NCBI RefSeq assembly: GCF_016921195.1
Contig: NZ_JAFGYF010000018.1
Span: 1 to 51,287, forward strand
Length of the DNA stretch: 51,287 nt
Reading direction: 5' to 3'
Source of the DNA: Cellulosimicrobium cellulans
Lineage (GTDB): Bacteria > Actinomycetota > Actinomycetes > Actinomycetales > Cellulomonadaceae
Part shown: positions 21,043 through 29,396 of the stretch, in pieces
Layout: each line of letters starts with the position of its first letter
How positions within the stretch are numbered: the stretch's first letter is position 1
Notes under the pieces: model-generated
The model's database searches: none
What the model saw: the letters and a program-made list of their open reading frames with translations, nothing else
What the model was told of the DNA's origin: nothing
Made by a program: the position numbers and the translations under genes

Positions 21043-21233
21043 GTCACTCCCGGCGCGAGATGTGTAGCAAGGTGACCCTTCCCTGGGAGATCCTGTGACG
21101 AAGGTCCTCCCGTGCGCCGGCTCCCGACCCTGTGGCTCGGGACGACCGGGCAAGGGTGCCGGCCGCCCGATCGCCTAGCCTCCCGCGCGTCCGCCCCGGC
21201 TCCCGGCTGCCCGCTCCCCGACGTCGCCGCAGG

Positions 21234-21812
21234 TCACCGTCGCCCTCGCCCGCCGAGCAGCTCGCGCGCGCGACGCTCGCGACGGCGCAGCCGCGCGCGG
21301 GACGCGACCAGCGCGACGAGGAGCGTGACGACCGTGCCCGCGCCGACGAGCGCTCCGAGCGTCGCCCAGTGCACCTCGTCCGTGAGCACGGCGACGGCCG
21401 ACCCGGCGAGGACCCACGCGACGACCACGAGCACGGCCACGCCGATGCTCCCCCAGGGCCGGCGCGGCGCGAGGACCGCCCGGCGGACGCTCACGACGTC
21501 GACCGCGGTCATGACGTCGTCCCCGCGCGCGCCGGCGCCGGGCGCGGGGACCGAGTAGAGGGGCGTGCCGTCATCGGTCACGCGCACCTCGACGAGCACG
21601 CGCGGCCGCGCGTCCTGCCGGACGGCGACCGTGCCCCGCCGCGGGGTGAGCTTGCCGAGCGACGTGCGGGCGCCGTGGGCGCGCAGGTGGGCCGCCAGGT
21701 CGACCGCGGCGGCCTTGACCCGGGCGCGTCGTTCGCCGTCCTCTGCGGCCGACGCTCGCGCGCGGTGCCCTGCGCGCGAGAGCGGTGCGGGGGTCGTGGG
21801 CGTGGCGGACAT
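21234..21812 (-). CDS. Small membrane protein of unknown function, last gene of the SipW cluster
   Basis: 192 residues with GGGAG 5 bases before the ATG, which supports a real gene. The N-terminal 115 residues are soluble and basic, with a core (LTPRRGTVAVRQDARPRVLVEVRVTDDGTPLYSV) of beta type. Two membrane helices follow (about 120-140 and 148-170) and a very basic tail ends it (RARLRRRERRARELL). I do not recognise the family. It lies 79 bases after the LARTG protein on the same strand and may belong to the same operon. Confidence 0.6.
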   Translation of the reverse strand: MSATPTTPAPLSRAGHRARASAAEDGERRARVKAAAVDLAAHLRAHGARTSLGKLTPRRGTVAVRQDARPRVLVEVRVTDDGTPLYSVPAPGAGARGDDVMTAVDVVSVRRAVLAPRRPWGSIGVAVLVVVAWVLAGSAVAVLTDEVHWATLGALVGAGTVVTLLVALVASRARLRRRERRARELLGGRGRR

Positions 21813-21891
21813 TCGGGCTCCCTTCGCACGGGCGTCGCCCGGCGACCGTGCCGGCGCGGCGGCGCGGGACCGCCCCGCGCGCCACCGGACG

Positions 21892-22575
21892 TTAGGAGCG
21901 CAGCCTGGGACCTCCCTCGGACGCGGCTGAGAACTTCCTGCCGAGACGACCGAGCAGCACGCCGGTGCCGGTGGCGAGCACCGCGGCGACGGCGAGCCAC
22001 CAGGCGTCGGCCCCGGTGCGCGCCAGGCCCGGACCGGTCGGGGGCTGCCCGGCGGGCGGTCGGACGGCGTCCGCGACGCCGACGAGGTGCACCGCCTCCA
22101 GGACCCCGGCGACCGAGCGGCGCGTGGAGGACGGCGCGTCCGCCGACATCGCGACGCCCACCTCCACGCGGGCCGCCTCGCCGGGGTCGAGGACGGGTCC
22201 CGCCCAGGTCGCGGCGTCCGGCTCGGCGCCGTCCAGGCGGACGTCGAGCCACGCGCCGAGCCCCGCGCCCCCGGCGGTGGGGTCCACGTCGTCGGCGAGG
22301 TCCACGAGGACGCGTGCCGCCGTCGGGCCGTCGTTGCGGACCCACAGGTCGCGCTCGACCGTCGAACCCGGCACGACCAGCGCGTCCGGCCCGAAGAGGG
22401 ACGCGGGCAGCTGCGTCGCCCACGTCGCGCCGTCCGTGCTCAGCCGGAGCGCCTCGTCGCCCCCCGGCGCCGTGTCGGCCGCCGCCGCGGCAGGCGCCCC
22501 CGACCCAGCGAGCAGGACCGCGAGCAGCACCCCGGCGAGCGCGCGGTGCGTCGTCCGCCCCGGACCCCGGGTCAC
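21892..22575 (-). CDS. Surface protein with a C-terminal LARTG sorting signal
   Basis: 227 residues from GTG 22575, which overlaps the signal peptidase stop (GTGA). An N-terminal signal peptide (about 10-33, ending in APAAAAAD) precedes a beta-rich domain with WVRNDGPTAARVLVDLADD. The C-terminus has the three parts of a cell-wall sorting signal: LARTG at 184-188, a hydrophobic helix (about 192-208), and a basic cluster (GRLGRK). Sortase would cleave between T and G and attach it to peptidoglycan; no sortase gene is in the window. Its place directly after SipW suggests it anchors or caps the exported proteins of this cluster (inference). Confidence 0.75.
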   Translation of the reverse strand: MTRGPGRTTHRALAGVLLAVLLAGSGAPAAAAADTAPGGDEALRLSTDGATWATQLPASLFGPDALVVPGSTVERDLWVRNDGPTAARVLVDLADDVDPTAGGAGLGAWLDVRLDGAEPDAATWAGPVLDPGEAARVEVGVAMSADAPSSTRRSVAGVLEAVHLVGVADAVRPPAGQPPTGPGLARTGADAWWLAVAAVLATGTGVLLGRLGRKFSAASEGGPRLRS

Positions 22576-23147
22576 GTCGCCACCGCCGAGGGCGACCGCC
22601 CACGCCGGCCGCGCTCGCGCAGCCCGGCCACGACCTGCCAGGCGCCCCAGGCGAGGAGCCCGGCGGCAGCCACGACGGCGACGGTGCGGCGTGTGTCCCC
22701 CGAGACCGCGGAGCTCACCCACCCGAGCAGCGGGACCGCGTAGACGACCGTCCCGCGCACCTGCACGGGTCGGACCGGTTCGGGGTCGGGGGCCGCGTTG
22801 GCGTCACCCCGGGTCGTCAGGACGCGCTCGTCGCCCGCCCCGACGCCGACGGCGACGACCCGGTGCGTGACGACCTCCGGCCGGCCCGACGCGAGCTGGT
22901 AGGTGACGACGTCGCCCGGGACGACGCGCTCGACCGCGACCGGCCGCACGACGACCATCGTGCCGGGCGGGTAGGTGGGGCGCATGGACCCGGTGAGCAC
23001 CGTGTACGGCGTCGCTCCCAGCACGAGCGGCACCACGACCCCGACGAGCGCGAGCACGACCGCGCACGCCAGCGCGAGCGCGCCGAGCGCCCGGGCGAGC
23101 GGCCCGTGCCGCCGGGCCCCGTCCCTGGCGTGCCGCCGCTCAGGCAC
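22572..23147 (-). CDS. sipW: Signal peptidase I of the SipW (ER/archaeal) type
   Basis: 191 residues from GTG 23147, overlapping the upstream gene by 8 bases. An N-terminal helix (about 12-36) is followed by the catalytic Ser in TGSMRPTYPPGTM, then GDVVTYQ, a conserved His in VVTHRVVAV where bacterial enzymes have the Lys base, and TRGDANAAPD. A second helix is near the C-terminus (about 155-175). Ser-His signal peptidases of this type process TasA and related fibre proteins in Bacillus. The three genes just upstream have matching signal segments, so they are its likely substrates. Confidence 0.88.
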   Translation of the reverse strand: MPERRHARDGARRHGPLARALGALALACAVVLALVGVVVPLVLGATPYTVLTGSMRPTYPPGTMVVVRPVAVERVVPGDVVTYQLASGRPEVVTHRVVAVGVGAGDERVLTTRGDANAAPDPEPVRPVQVRGTVVYAVPLLGWVSSAVSGDTRRTVAVVAAAGLLAWGAWQVVAGLRERGRRGRSPSAVAT

Positions 23148-23616
23148 AGGAGACCCCCGACAGCCCGGTCCCCGCGACGAGCGCACCACGGACCGCGACC
23201 GCGCCGCCCGGGGCCGAGACCCACCCGGAGTCGTGCACCGACTGCACGCCGACCTGCAGCACCGTCCCGCCGAGCAGCAGGTCGAGGATCGACTGGAGGA
23301 GCCCACCGAGCAGGGACTCGGTGACGACGAGCTGCGTCGCCGTGGTCTCGGTCGTCGTCGACTGCCCGCCTCCCGCGATCGTGACGCGGTAGCGCGCGGG
23401 AGCGGGAGTCGGCGCCGTCCACCGGACGGTCGCGCTGCGATTGAGGGTCGTCCCCGTGGTGGTGCACGTCGTCCCGGTCGGGGCCGGGACCGTCCCCGCC
23501 GACACGGTCGTCGACAGCGACGCGCTCGCCGTCCACCACGCCACGGCCGGCGCGCCGACGAGCGCGAGCACCACGGCCAGCGCGGCGACGACCCGGAGCC
23601 GAGCGCGGCGCGTCAC
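23140..23616 (-). CDS. Exported protein with SipW-type signal segment
   Basis: 158 residues from GTG 23616, which overlaps the preceding gene (GTGA). After a basic start (VTRRARLR) and a hydrophobic helix comes AVAWWTASASLSTTVSAGTV, the W-[TS]-x-S-x-S pattern just behind the helix that marks SipW-dependent substrates. The remaining 120 residues look like one fibronectin/Ig-type beta sandwich (TVRWTAPTPAPARYRVTIAG). Two Cys are present (TTCTT and the penultimate Cys), possibly a disulfide. Function beyond export is unknown. Confidence 0.72.
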   Translation of the reverse strand: MTRRARLRVVAALAVVLALVGAPAVAWWTASASLSTTVSAGTVPAPTGTTCTTTGTTLNRSATVRWTAPTPAPARYRVTIAGGGQSTTTETTATQLVVTESLLGGLLQSILDLLLGGTVLQVGVQSVHDSGWVSAPGGAVAVRGALVAGTGLSGVSCA

Positions 23617-24185
23617 GACGGCCTGCTCTCGAGCGTGACCGTCACCGCGACCTGCCCGCTCTGCCCCTGCCAGTCGCCCGGGCTCCCCGCGGGCAGCGTG
23701 TAGCGGACGCACACCTGGGTCGTCGCGCCGCGCGCGTACGTCTGCGGGCTGAGCGTCCCGGCCGGAAGAGCGGTCCCGGTGCACGTGGCCCCCGGGTAGA
23801 ACGCGACGGTCGGCCGCACGACGCCGTCGTACGCCACCGCGAGCCGGTACCGCCACGTCCCGTCGCCGGTGTGCGTCACGGCGACCACACCGTCGCGGGA
23901 CTGGCCCGGCAGCATCCCTGCCAGGTCGGGGACGGTCTGCCACGACGTCTGGACGCCGAACGACCCCGACCGCACCTGCGCGCCGCTCACCGCCTGCGAC
24001 GCGGACCACGTGGCCCACGCCGCACCCGCGGAGAGCGGCAGCGCGGCGAGCACGAGCACGACGACGGCGCGCACGGCACCTCGCCGTGCGCGCGCGGCAC
24101 GGCCCGGCTCGCCGCGGCGATCGGCTCCCGCGTCAGGACGCGGGACCGGGGTGCGGGCGCGGCGGCGGGAGAGCTCGACGCCCAC
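23613..24185 (-). CDS. Exported protein with SipW-type signal segment
   Basis: 190 residues from GTG 24185 with GAGAGG 6 bases upstream. A long basic N-terminus (RRRARTP to RAARARRG) leads into a helix (about 38-55) and AWATWSASQAVSGAQVRSGSF, the alternate signal-peptide pattern cleaved by SipW. The mature part has a beta-sandwich look (WRYRLAVAYDG, VAVTVTLESR) and two Cys (ATCTGT, TQVCVRY). It lies 10 bases from the upstream gene and overlaps the next, so it is in the same operon. Confidence 0.72.
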   Translation of the reverse strand: MGVELSRRRARTPVPRPDAGADRRGEPGRAARARRGAVRAVVVLVLAALPLSAGAAWATWSASQAVSGAQVRSGSFGVQTSWQTVPDLAGMLPGQSRDGVVAVTHTGDGTWRYRLAVAYDGVVRPTVAFYPGATCTGTALPAGTLSPQTYARGATTQVCVRYTLPAGSPGDWQGQSGQVAVTVTLESRPS

Positions 24186-24195
24186 CGCGGGCCTC

Positions 24196-24738
24196 TCAGA
24201 GGTGCTGCTCGAGCGTGAACGTCAGGCTCGACAGGTTCACCACGGAGCTCGTCGCGACCTGGTCGGGCGTGGCGGCGTCGAACGTCAGGGTGACGTCGGC
24301 GTCGACCGCCGGGTACGCAGCCGTGGACGGCGCGACCTCGAACGTGCCGTCCCCGTTGGGCGTCGCCCACGACGGCGGGCCGTCGAGCGCGAACGTCACG
24401 TCGAGCGCGTCGAGGAGCGCCTGGTCCCCCGTGAGGCCGTCCGTGCCGCTGACGGCGAGCGTCGCCTGGAGCGAGTCGCCGATCGCGGTCACGGTGATCG
24501 GCTGGCTGAGGGCCAGCACGTCGCCCGGGACGATGCGGACGGCGGTGACGTCTGCGACCGTCGTCCCGTTGAGCGTCCAGGCCGCGGTGCCCAGCGCGAG
24601 GTCGAGGTCACCCGAGCTGATCTCCCCCGACTCGGCGACGGCCTGCGAGTCGGACCACAGCGCGTAGGTCCCGGCCCCGCCGAGGAGGAGGAGCGCCCCC
24701 GCCCCGATCGCCAGCGCACCCTTGGTCAGACGTTCCAT
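24196..24738 (-). CDS. Alternate signal peptide protein, TasA/CalY-like, first gene of the SipW cluster
   Basis: 180 residues. MERLTKGALAIGAGA leads into a helix and then TYALWSDSQAVAESGEISSGDLDL, the classic SipW-cognate signal pattern. The mature part is acidic and Thr/Val/Ala-rich with no Cys, and repeats short beta strands (ITVTAIGDSLQATLAVSG, VDADVTLTFDAATPDQVATSSV), like the single jellyroll domain of TasA and CalY fibre proteins. It is the most likely fibre subunit here. The start has GGGGCAGGAC upstream. Confidence 0.78.
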   Translation of the reverse strand: MERLTKGALAIGAGALLLLGGAGTYALWSDSQAVAESGEISSGDLDLALGTAAWTLNGTTVADVTAVRIVPGDVLALSQPITVTAIGDSLQATLAVSGTDGLTGDQALLDALDVTFALDGPPSWATPNGDGTFEVAPSTAAYPAVDADVTLTFDAATPDQVATSSVVNLSSLTFTLEQHL

Positions 24739-24759
24739 GTCCTGCCCCTGTCATGCCGC

Positions 24760-24802
24760 GCGCGGCCCCGTCGGCCGCGCTCTGCCCCGACCGTAGGTCG
24801 GG
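24760..24802. promoter_or_regulatory. Two adjacent hairpins between menG and the fibre-protein operon
   Basis: Arms GCGCGGCC and GGCCGCGC at 24760-24780 (5-base loop), and CCCGACC and GGTCGGG at 24786-24802 (3-base loop). They lie 22-64 bases before the first SipW-cluster gene and 77-119 bases beyond the menG stop, all on the minus strand. They could end the menG message or sit in the leader of the fibre operon. No T-tract is visible. Confidence 0.4.
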
Positions 24803-24878
24803 TGCCGCGGGACGGCTCGCCCAGACGCCGGGCGGGCCGGGTGAAATCCCCGTCGGCCCGGCGCGGACGACGGCGCCG

Positions 24879-25574
24879 TCAGGCGGGGCGCGTGCCGCGG
24901 TGGAGCGCGACGATCCCCCCGGAGAGGTTGCGGTAGGCGACCTTCTCCCAGCCCGCGCGGAGCAGGAGCCGGCCGAGCCGGACCTGGTCGGGCCAGGCCG
25001 CGATCGACTCCGCGAGGTACTGGTACGACCCGCCCTCGCGCGTGACCGCGGCGGCGATGCGGGGCAGGGCCTGCACGAGGTACTCCTGGTACACGACGCG
25101 GAACGGCGCCCAGGTCGGCGTCGAGAACTCGCAGATCACCACGCGACCACCCGGCCGCACGACGCGCAGCATCTCGCGCAGCGCGCCCTCGGTGTCGACC
25201 ACGTTGCGCAGCCCGAACGAGATCGTCACCGCGTCGAACGTGCCGTCGGCGAACGGCAGGTGCGTCGCGTCGCCCGCGACGAACGGGAGGTCGGGCCGGC
25301 GCTCCTTGCCGACCTGGAGCATCCCGAGCGAGAAGTCGCACGGCACGACGCGCACCCCGTCGTCGGCGAACGGCTCGGACGACGTCCCCGTCCCGGCCGC
25401 GAGGTCGAGGACCTTCTCGCCCGGCAGCGCGCCGACCGCGCGCACCGTCGCCCGGCGCCACGCGCGGTCCTGCCCGAGCGACAGGAGGTCGTTCGTCAGG
25501 TCGTAGCGCGAGGCGATGCCGTCGAACATCGACGCGACCTCGGAGGGCTTCTTGTCCAGGTTGGCGCGGGGCAT
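24879..25574 (-). CDS. menG: Demethylmenaquinone methyltransferase
   Basis: UbiE/MenG-type SAM methyltransferase that adds the ring methyl in the last step of menaquinone synthesis. Residues include [23 protein letters not shown], the SAM motif [10 protein letters not shown] and [12 protein letters not shown]. The start chosen (ATG 25574, [13 protein letters not shown]) gives 231 residues, the family norm; an ATG three codons earlier (25583) is equally possible. It is divergent from menF across 92 bases. Confidence 0.94.
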   Translation of the reverse strand: MPRANLDKKPSEVASMFDGIASRYDLTNDLLSLGQDRAWRRATVRAVGALPGEKVLDLAAGTGTSSEPFADDGVRVVPCDFSLGMLQVGKERRPDLPFVAGDATHLPFADGTFDAVTISFGLRNVVDTEGALREMLRVVRPGGRVVICEFSTPTWAPFRVVYQEYLVQALPRIAAAVTREGGSYQYLAESIAAWPDQVRLGRLLLRAGWEKVAYRNLSGGIVALHRGTRPA

Positions 25575-25652
25575 GCCGCCCATGCTTCCACGTCCGCGGG
25601 CGACGGGCCGCACCCGGACCCCGCACCGCAGGGCGCACCCGCGCGCGCGGCT

Positions 25653-25658
25653 TACGCT
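25653..25658 (+). promoter_or_regulatory. -10 box of menF
   Basis: TACGCT ending 8 bases before the ATG. Transcription would start at or just before the start codon, so the message is leaderless or nearly so, although a GGGAGG overlaps the same space. Confidence 0.5.
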
Positions 25659-25666
25659 GGGAGGCG

Positions 25667-27043
25667 ATGACTGCAGAACCGTCGGCCACGGCCGCACAGC
25701 CCCACCCCAGGCCGAGCATCGTCGTGAGGACCACCCCGGTCCCCGACCTCCCCGGCGGTCTGGACGCCCTCGTCGACCTCCTGCCCGACGCACGGCCCCT
25801 CGCCTGGGTGCGCCGCGGCGACGGGATCGTGGGCTGGGGCGAGGCGCTGCGCCTCGAGACCTGGGGCCCCGGCCGGTTCGCCGACGCCGAGGCGGCGTGG
25901 CACGAGACGCTCGCGCGCGCCGTCGTGCGGGACGAGGTCGGTCTCCCCGGGACGGGCCCGGTGGCGTTCGGGTCCTTCGCGTTCGACGACTCCGCCCCCG
26001 GCGACGACGCCCACGACCCGGTCCGCGCGGGCGGGGTGCTCGTCGTGCCGCGCGTCGTCGTCGGGCGGCGCGACGGTCACGCGTGGCTCACGACGGTCGA
26101 CACCGCCGGCTCGCTCTCGTCCTCGCCCGCGGACGCCCTGCGGCGCACGCCCCGCGCCCCCGTGACCGCCCCGGGCGACGTGGCGTGGCACGACGGCGCG
26201 CTGCGGGCGGACGACTGGGCGGCGGTCGTGGCGGAGGGCGTCGAGCGCATCCGCTCGGGCGCGCTCGAGAAGGTGGTCCTGGCGCGGGACGTCGTCGCGC
26301 ACACGGCCGAGCCGGTCGACCCGCGCTGGCTGCTCGCTCGCCTGGCGTCCGCCTACGAGGCGTGCTGGACCTTCTCCGTCGACGGCCTGGTCGGCGCGAC
26401 CCCCGAGCTCCTCGTCCGCAGCGAGAAGGGCCTCGTCACGTCGCGCGTGCTCGCGGGGACGATCCGCCGTGGCGGGCTCTCGGACGACGAGGCGCTCCTG
26501 CGCGCCGCCCAGCTCGCCCGGTCGTCGAAGGACCTCGAGGAGCACGAGTACGCCGTGCGGTCGGTCGCGCAGGCTCTCGCCCCGTTCTGCTCGTCGATGA
26601 ACGTCCCCGACGCGCCCTTCGTCCTGCACCTGCCGAACGTCATGCACCTCGCGTCGGACGTGACCGCGGTCCTCGCCCGCGGCGCCGTCGTCCCGGGCTC
26701 GTCGGGCGGTGCGGCGGCGGGGCCCACGAGCCTCGCGCTCGCCGCCGCGCTGCACCCGTCGGCGGCCGTGTGCGGGACCCCGACGAGCGTCGCGCGGGAC
26801 CTGATCCGGGAGATCGAGGGCATGGACCGCGGGCGGTACGCCGGGCCCGTCGGGTGGCTCGGCGCGGACGGCGACGGCGAGTGGGGCATCGCGCTGCGCT
26901 CGGCGGAGCTCTCGGCGACGGACCCGCGCTCGGTCCGGCTCTTCGCCGGGTGCGGCATCGTCGCCGCGTCCGACCCGGCGGCCGAGGTCGCCGAGTCCGA
27001 GGCGAAGCTCGAGCCGATGCGCTACGCGCTCGGCGGGTCCTGA
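25667..27043 (+). CDS. menF: Isochorismate synthase (menaquinone)
   Basis: 458 residues of the chorismate-binding family; converts chorismate to isochorismate, the first committed step. The C-terminal half carries the fold: [14 protein letters not shown] with the Lys base, [29 protein letters not shown], and the Mg-binding [17 protein letters not shown] salicylate- or siderophore-type isochorismate synthase (EntC/DhbC) would look similar, but the men genes around it settle the role. Confidence 0.92.
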   Translation: MTAEPSATAAQPHPRPSIVVRTTPVPDLPGGLDALVDLLPDARPLAWVRRGDGIVGWGEALRLETWGPGRFADAEAAWHETLARAVVRDEVGLPGTGPVAFGSFAFDDSAPGDDAHDPVRAGGVLVVPRVVVGRRDGHAWLTTVDTAGSLSSSPADALRRTPRAPVTAPGDVAWHDGALRADDWAAVVAEGVERIRSGALEKVVLARDVVAHTAEPVDPRWLLARLASAYEACWTFSVDGLVGATPELLVRSEKGLVTSRVLAGTIRRGGLSDDEALLRAAQLARSSKDLEEHEYAVRSVAQALAPFCSSMNVPDAPFVLHLPNVMHLASDVTAVLARGAVVPGSSGGAAAGPTSLALAAALHPSAAVCGTPTSVARDLIREIEGMDRGRYAGPVGWLGADGDGEWGIALRSAELSATDPRSVRLFAGCGIVAASDPAAEVAESEAKLEPMRYALGGS

Positions 27044-27150
27044 CCCGGCACCGGGCCCGGAACGTCACCTCCGCTGACTCCCGACCGTCACCCGGGACAC
27101 CCGGCCCGGGCACGCCCCGCGCTGCGAGGTTCGGCTGGTGTCCGATTCCT

Positions 27151-27450
27151 CTGCTCGCCGCGCTCGACACCTACTTCGCGGTCGCCGAGCTCGCGGACCA
27201 CGGCATCGTGGGCTACCTGCTCGCGAACCGGCACCTGACGTTCGCGTCCAACGGCGTCGTGTGCCGGGTCGAGGAGGTCGCGGTCCTCCCGGCGCACCGC
27301 CGCCGGGGCGTGGGCCACCTCCTCCTCGCGAGCGCGGAGGACTGGGCCGCCGACGTCGGTGCGCGCCGCATCAGCCTCGCGACCGGGCTCTCCGAGGAGT
27401 TCTCCGTCTCCGGCGGCTACGCCGGGACGGCGGGGTTCCTCACCAAGCGC
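27151..27450 (+). pseudogene. Remnant of a GNAT acetyltransferase gene
   Basis: One frame encodes a clear GNAT C-terminal half: GYLLANRHLTFASNGVVCRVEEVAVLP, then the acetyl-CoA loop HRRRGVGHLLL, ISLATGLSEEF and the terminal FLTKR. The N-terminal 40-50 residues of the fold are missing, because the menF stop is only about 108 bases upstream. No ATG or GTG precedes the homology; the first internal one is GTG 27208. No stop follows FLTKR either, and the frame runs on through a terminator into the antisense of the protease gene. Both ends have therefore decayed. A short functional fragment cannot be fully excluded. Confidence 0.72.
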
Positions 27451-27546
27451 GTAGGGGCACCTGTCGTGCCGTCCGAGGTCGCGGGCGGCGCGCCGTGGGC
27501 ACCGAGCGCCGCCCCCGACCGACTGAGCACGGGCCCGCACCGACGA

Positions 27547-27582
27547 CGAGCGGCCGGCACGGAGATCCGTGCCGGCCGCTCG
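27547..27582. terminator. Strong hairpin terminator, probably bidirectional
   Basis: Perfect 17-bp arms (CGAGCGGCCGGCACGGA and its complement) with a 2-base centre. It lies after menF and the GNAT remnant and can also serve the minus strand downstream of the protease gene. There is no T-tract, as is usual in high-GC Actinobacteria. Confidence 0.75.
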
Positions 27583-27714
27583 GTGCGATGGCCCGGCCCG
27601 CGCGGGGACGTCGCGGGACCGGTCATCCGCCCGCCGCGGTCAGAGGTCGCGACGGGACACAGGGCGGGGTGCGGGTCGCGCGTGCCGGCGCGACGACCCG
27701 CCCCCGCAGATCGT
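27583..27714. other. Short non-coding stretch between two hairpins
   Basis: Between the 17-bp hairpin and the terminator of the protease gene I see no gene. The whole interval from 27044 to 27742 holds only the GNAT remnant and these two hairpins. Confidence 0.5.
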
Positions 27715-27736
27715 GGGCGCCCCTCGCGGGGCGTCC
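27715..27736 (-). terminator. Terminator of the HtrA-like protease gene
   Basis: Stem of 9 pairs, one of them G-U (GGGCGCCCC with GGGGCGTCC, loop TCGC), starting 6 bases after the stop codon of the protease. Confidence 0.65.
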
Positions 27737-27742
27737 GTCAGG

Positions 27743-29299
27743 TCAGCCCTGGCCGCCGAAGAACCAGTCGAACGGGTTCGGCACGTTGCCCGGGTCGGTC
27801 GGGTCGGTCTGCTGACCCTGGTCGCCGCCCTGCTGGCCGCCCTGCTCGCCCTGGCCGGGGAGCTGCCCCTGACCGTCCTGGGACCCCTGGCTCTCGTCGT
27901 CCGCAGGACGCGTCGCGAGCGTGACGTCGAGCTCGGTCGTCTTCCCGTCGCGCACGACGGTCAGCGTGGACTTCGCGCCCGCGGCGCGCTCGCGGACGAA
28001 CGCGGTGAGCGACTCGGCGCCGCCGACCGCGTGACCGTCGATCGCGACGATCACGTCACCGGACCGGATGCCGGCCTCGGCGGCCGGCGACCCGTCGGTC
28101 ACCTCCTGGACCTCGGCACCGCGTCGCGTGACGCCGTCGGCGGTCGCCGTGGCGTCCGCGAGCGTCACCCCGAGGAACGCGTGCTCCGCGCTGCCGTTCT
28201 CGATGAGCTGCTGCCCGATCGACTTCGCGAGGTTCACCGGGATGGCGAACCCGAGGCCGATGGAGCCGGACTGGGCGCCGCCGCCCGACAGCGTCGCGAT
28301 CGACGACGTGATGCCGATGACGCGACCCTGCGCGTCGAACAGCGGACCGCCGGAGTTGCCGGGGTTGATCGCGGCGTCGATCTGGATGGCGTTCGTCACG
28401 ACGGAGGTGCCGCCGTCCTCGCCCGACGCGGAGACCGGGCGGTCGACCGCCGACACGATGCCGGTCGTCGCCGTGTTGGCGAGGCCGAGCGGGTTGCCGA
28501 CCGCGAGGACGGACTCGCCGACGCTCACGTCGTCGGAGTCGCCGAGCGTCGCGGGCTGGAGGTCGTCGGGCGCGTCCACGAGCTGCACGACGGCGAGGTC
28601 GGTCGCCGGGTCGAGCCCGACGATCTTCGCCTCGAAGAGGCGCCCGTCGCTGAGCGTCACCTGGACGGTGTCGTTCTCCGCACCGGACACGACGTGGTTG
28701 TTGGTCACGACGTGGCCCTGGTCGTCGATGATGACGCCCGACCCCTCGGCGCCGCCCTGCGAGGTCTGCACCTGGATCGCGACGACGGACGGCGCGACGG
28801 CCTTCGTCACGGCTTCCCAGTCGGGGTTCTGGGACGACGAGTCGGACACCGGCGCGGCCGTGGCCTCCTGCTGCTGACCGACGTCCGCGAGCGAGGCGGA
28901 GCCCTGGTCCTGGGCGAGAGCGCCGGTCAGGCCCGCCGTCCCCACGCTCGCGAGGACCGCCGCCGCGGCGGCGGCGCTCACGACGGGCACCCACGTGCGC
29001 CGGCGCTTCGGGGCGTCCGCCTCGCCCTGCGCGGACGGGGCCGGCGGCGCGGGCGGGGGCCCGAAGCTCCCGGACGGCGCGTGCGGCCCGGTCTGCGCGG
29101 GGCGTGCGTACGGGTTCGGCATCGGCGTCGCCGCGGCGTGCGCCGTGGGAGCCGGCTGCGGCGTGGCGAGGTGCTGCACGTGCTGCGGCGCCTCGAGCGG
29201 CTGCGTCGTGGCGGTCGGCGTCGTGGCGGTCGGCGTCGACGCGGGCGCGTCGGGGGCCGGCGTGGTGGGGGTGGGCTCGGTGCCCGGGGTGTTGGTCAT
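27743..29299 (-). CDS. HtrA/DegP-family serine protease with PDZ domain, membrane-anchored
   Basis: 518 residues. Cytoplasmic Pro/Thr-rich N-terminus (1-98) with a short tandem repeat (TPTATTPTATT), one membrane helix (103-125), a trypsin-like domain with the full triad H202 (VTNNHVV), D234 (DPATDLAVVQL) and S316 (NPGNSGGPL), one PDZ domain (about 375-455; AEAGIRSGDVIVAIDG), and a Gly/Gln-rich tail ending in FDWFFGGQG. Family members clear or refold misfolded proteins outside the membrane and take part in envelope stress responses (PepD in mycobacteria). AGGAGG precedes the ATG. An 11-bp tandem repeat lies upstream. It follows menD on the same strand by 97 bases. Confidence 0.92.
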   Translation of the reverse strand: MTNTPGTEPTPTTPAPDAPASTPTATTPTATTQPLEAPQHVQHLATPQPAPTAHAAATPMPNPYARPAQTGPHAPSGSFGPPPAPPAPSAQGEADAPKRRRTWVPVVSAAAAAAVLASVGTAGLTGALAQDQGSASLADVGQQQEATAAPVSDSSSQNPDWEAVTKAVAPSVVAIQVQTSQGGAEGSGVIIDDQGHVVTNNHVVSGAENDTVQVTLSDGRLFEAKIVGLDPATDLAVVQLVDAPDDLQPATLGDSDDVSVGESVLAVGNPLGLANTATTGIVSAVDRPVSASGEDGGTSVVTNAIQIDAAINPGNSGGPLFDAQGRVIGITSSIATLSGGGAQSGSIGLGFAIPVNLAKSIGQQLIENGSAEHAFLGVTLADATATADGVTRRGAEVQEVTDGSPAAEAGIRSGDVIVAIDGHAVGGAESLTAFVRERAAGAKSTLTVVRDGKTTELDVTLATRPADDESQGSQDGQGQLPGQGEQGGQQGGDQGQQTDPTDPGNVPNPFDWFFGGQG

Positions 29300-29341
29300 G
29301 GTGGGCCTCCTCGGTTCTGCCCACTACTTCACACGACCGCG

Positions 29342-29363
29342 CTTGAACGAGCCTTGAACGAGC
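29342..29363 (-). promoter_or_regulatory. Tandem 11-bp repeat upstream of the protease gene, likely response-regulator site
   Basis: On the minus strand GCTCGTTCAAG occurs twice head to tail without a gap, 43-64 bases before the ATG. Head-to-tail repeats with an 11-bp period are typical of OmpR/PhoB-family response regulators; Streptomyces PHO boxes use 11-base units beginning GTTCA, and GTTCA recurs here at the same step. Confidence 0.5.
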
Positions 29364-29396
29364 CTGGGAGTTCGCTGCGAGTTCTGGTCGGCGCCG

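Noticed and set aside
24869-24880. 12-base palindrome GACGGCGCCGTC at the menG stop
   Set aside because: Too short and GC-only to separate from chance in this composition.
25652-26755. 367-codon minus-strand frame opposite menF
   Set aside because: Shadow frame without conserved domain; menF is clear on the plus strand.
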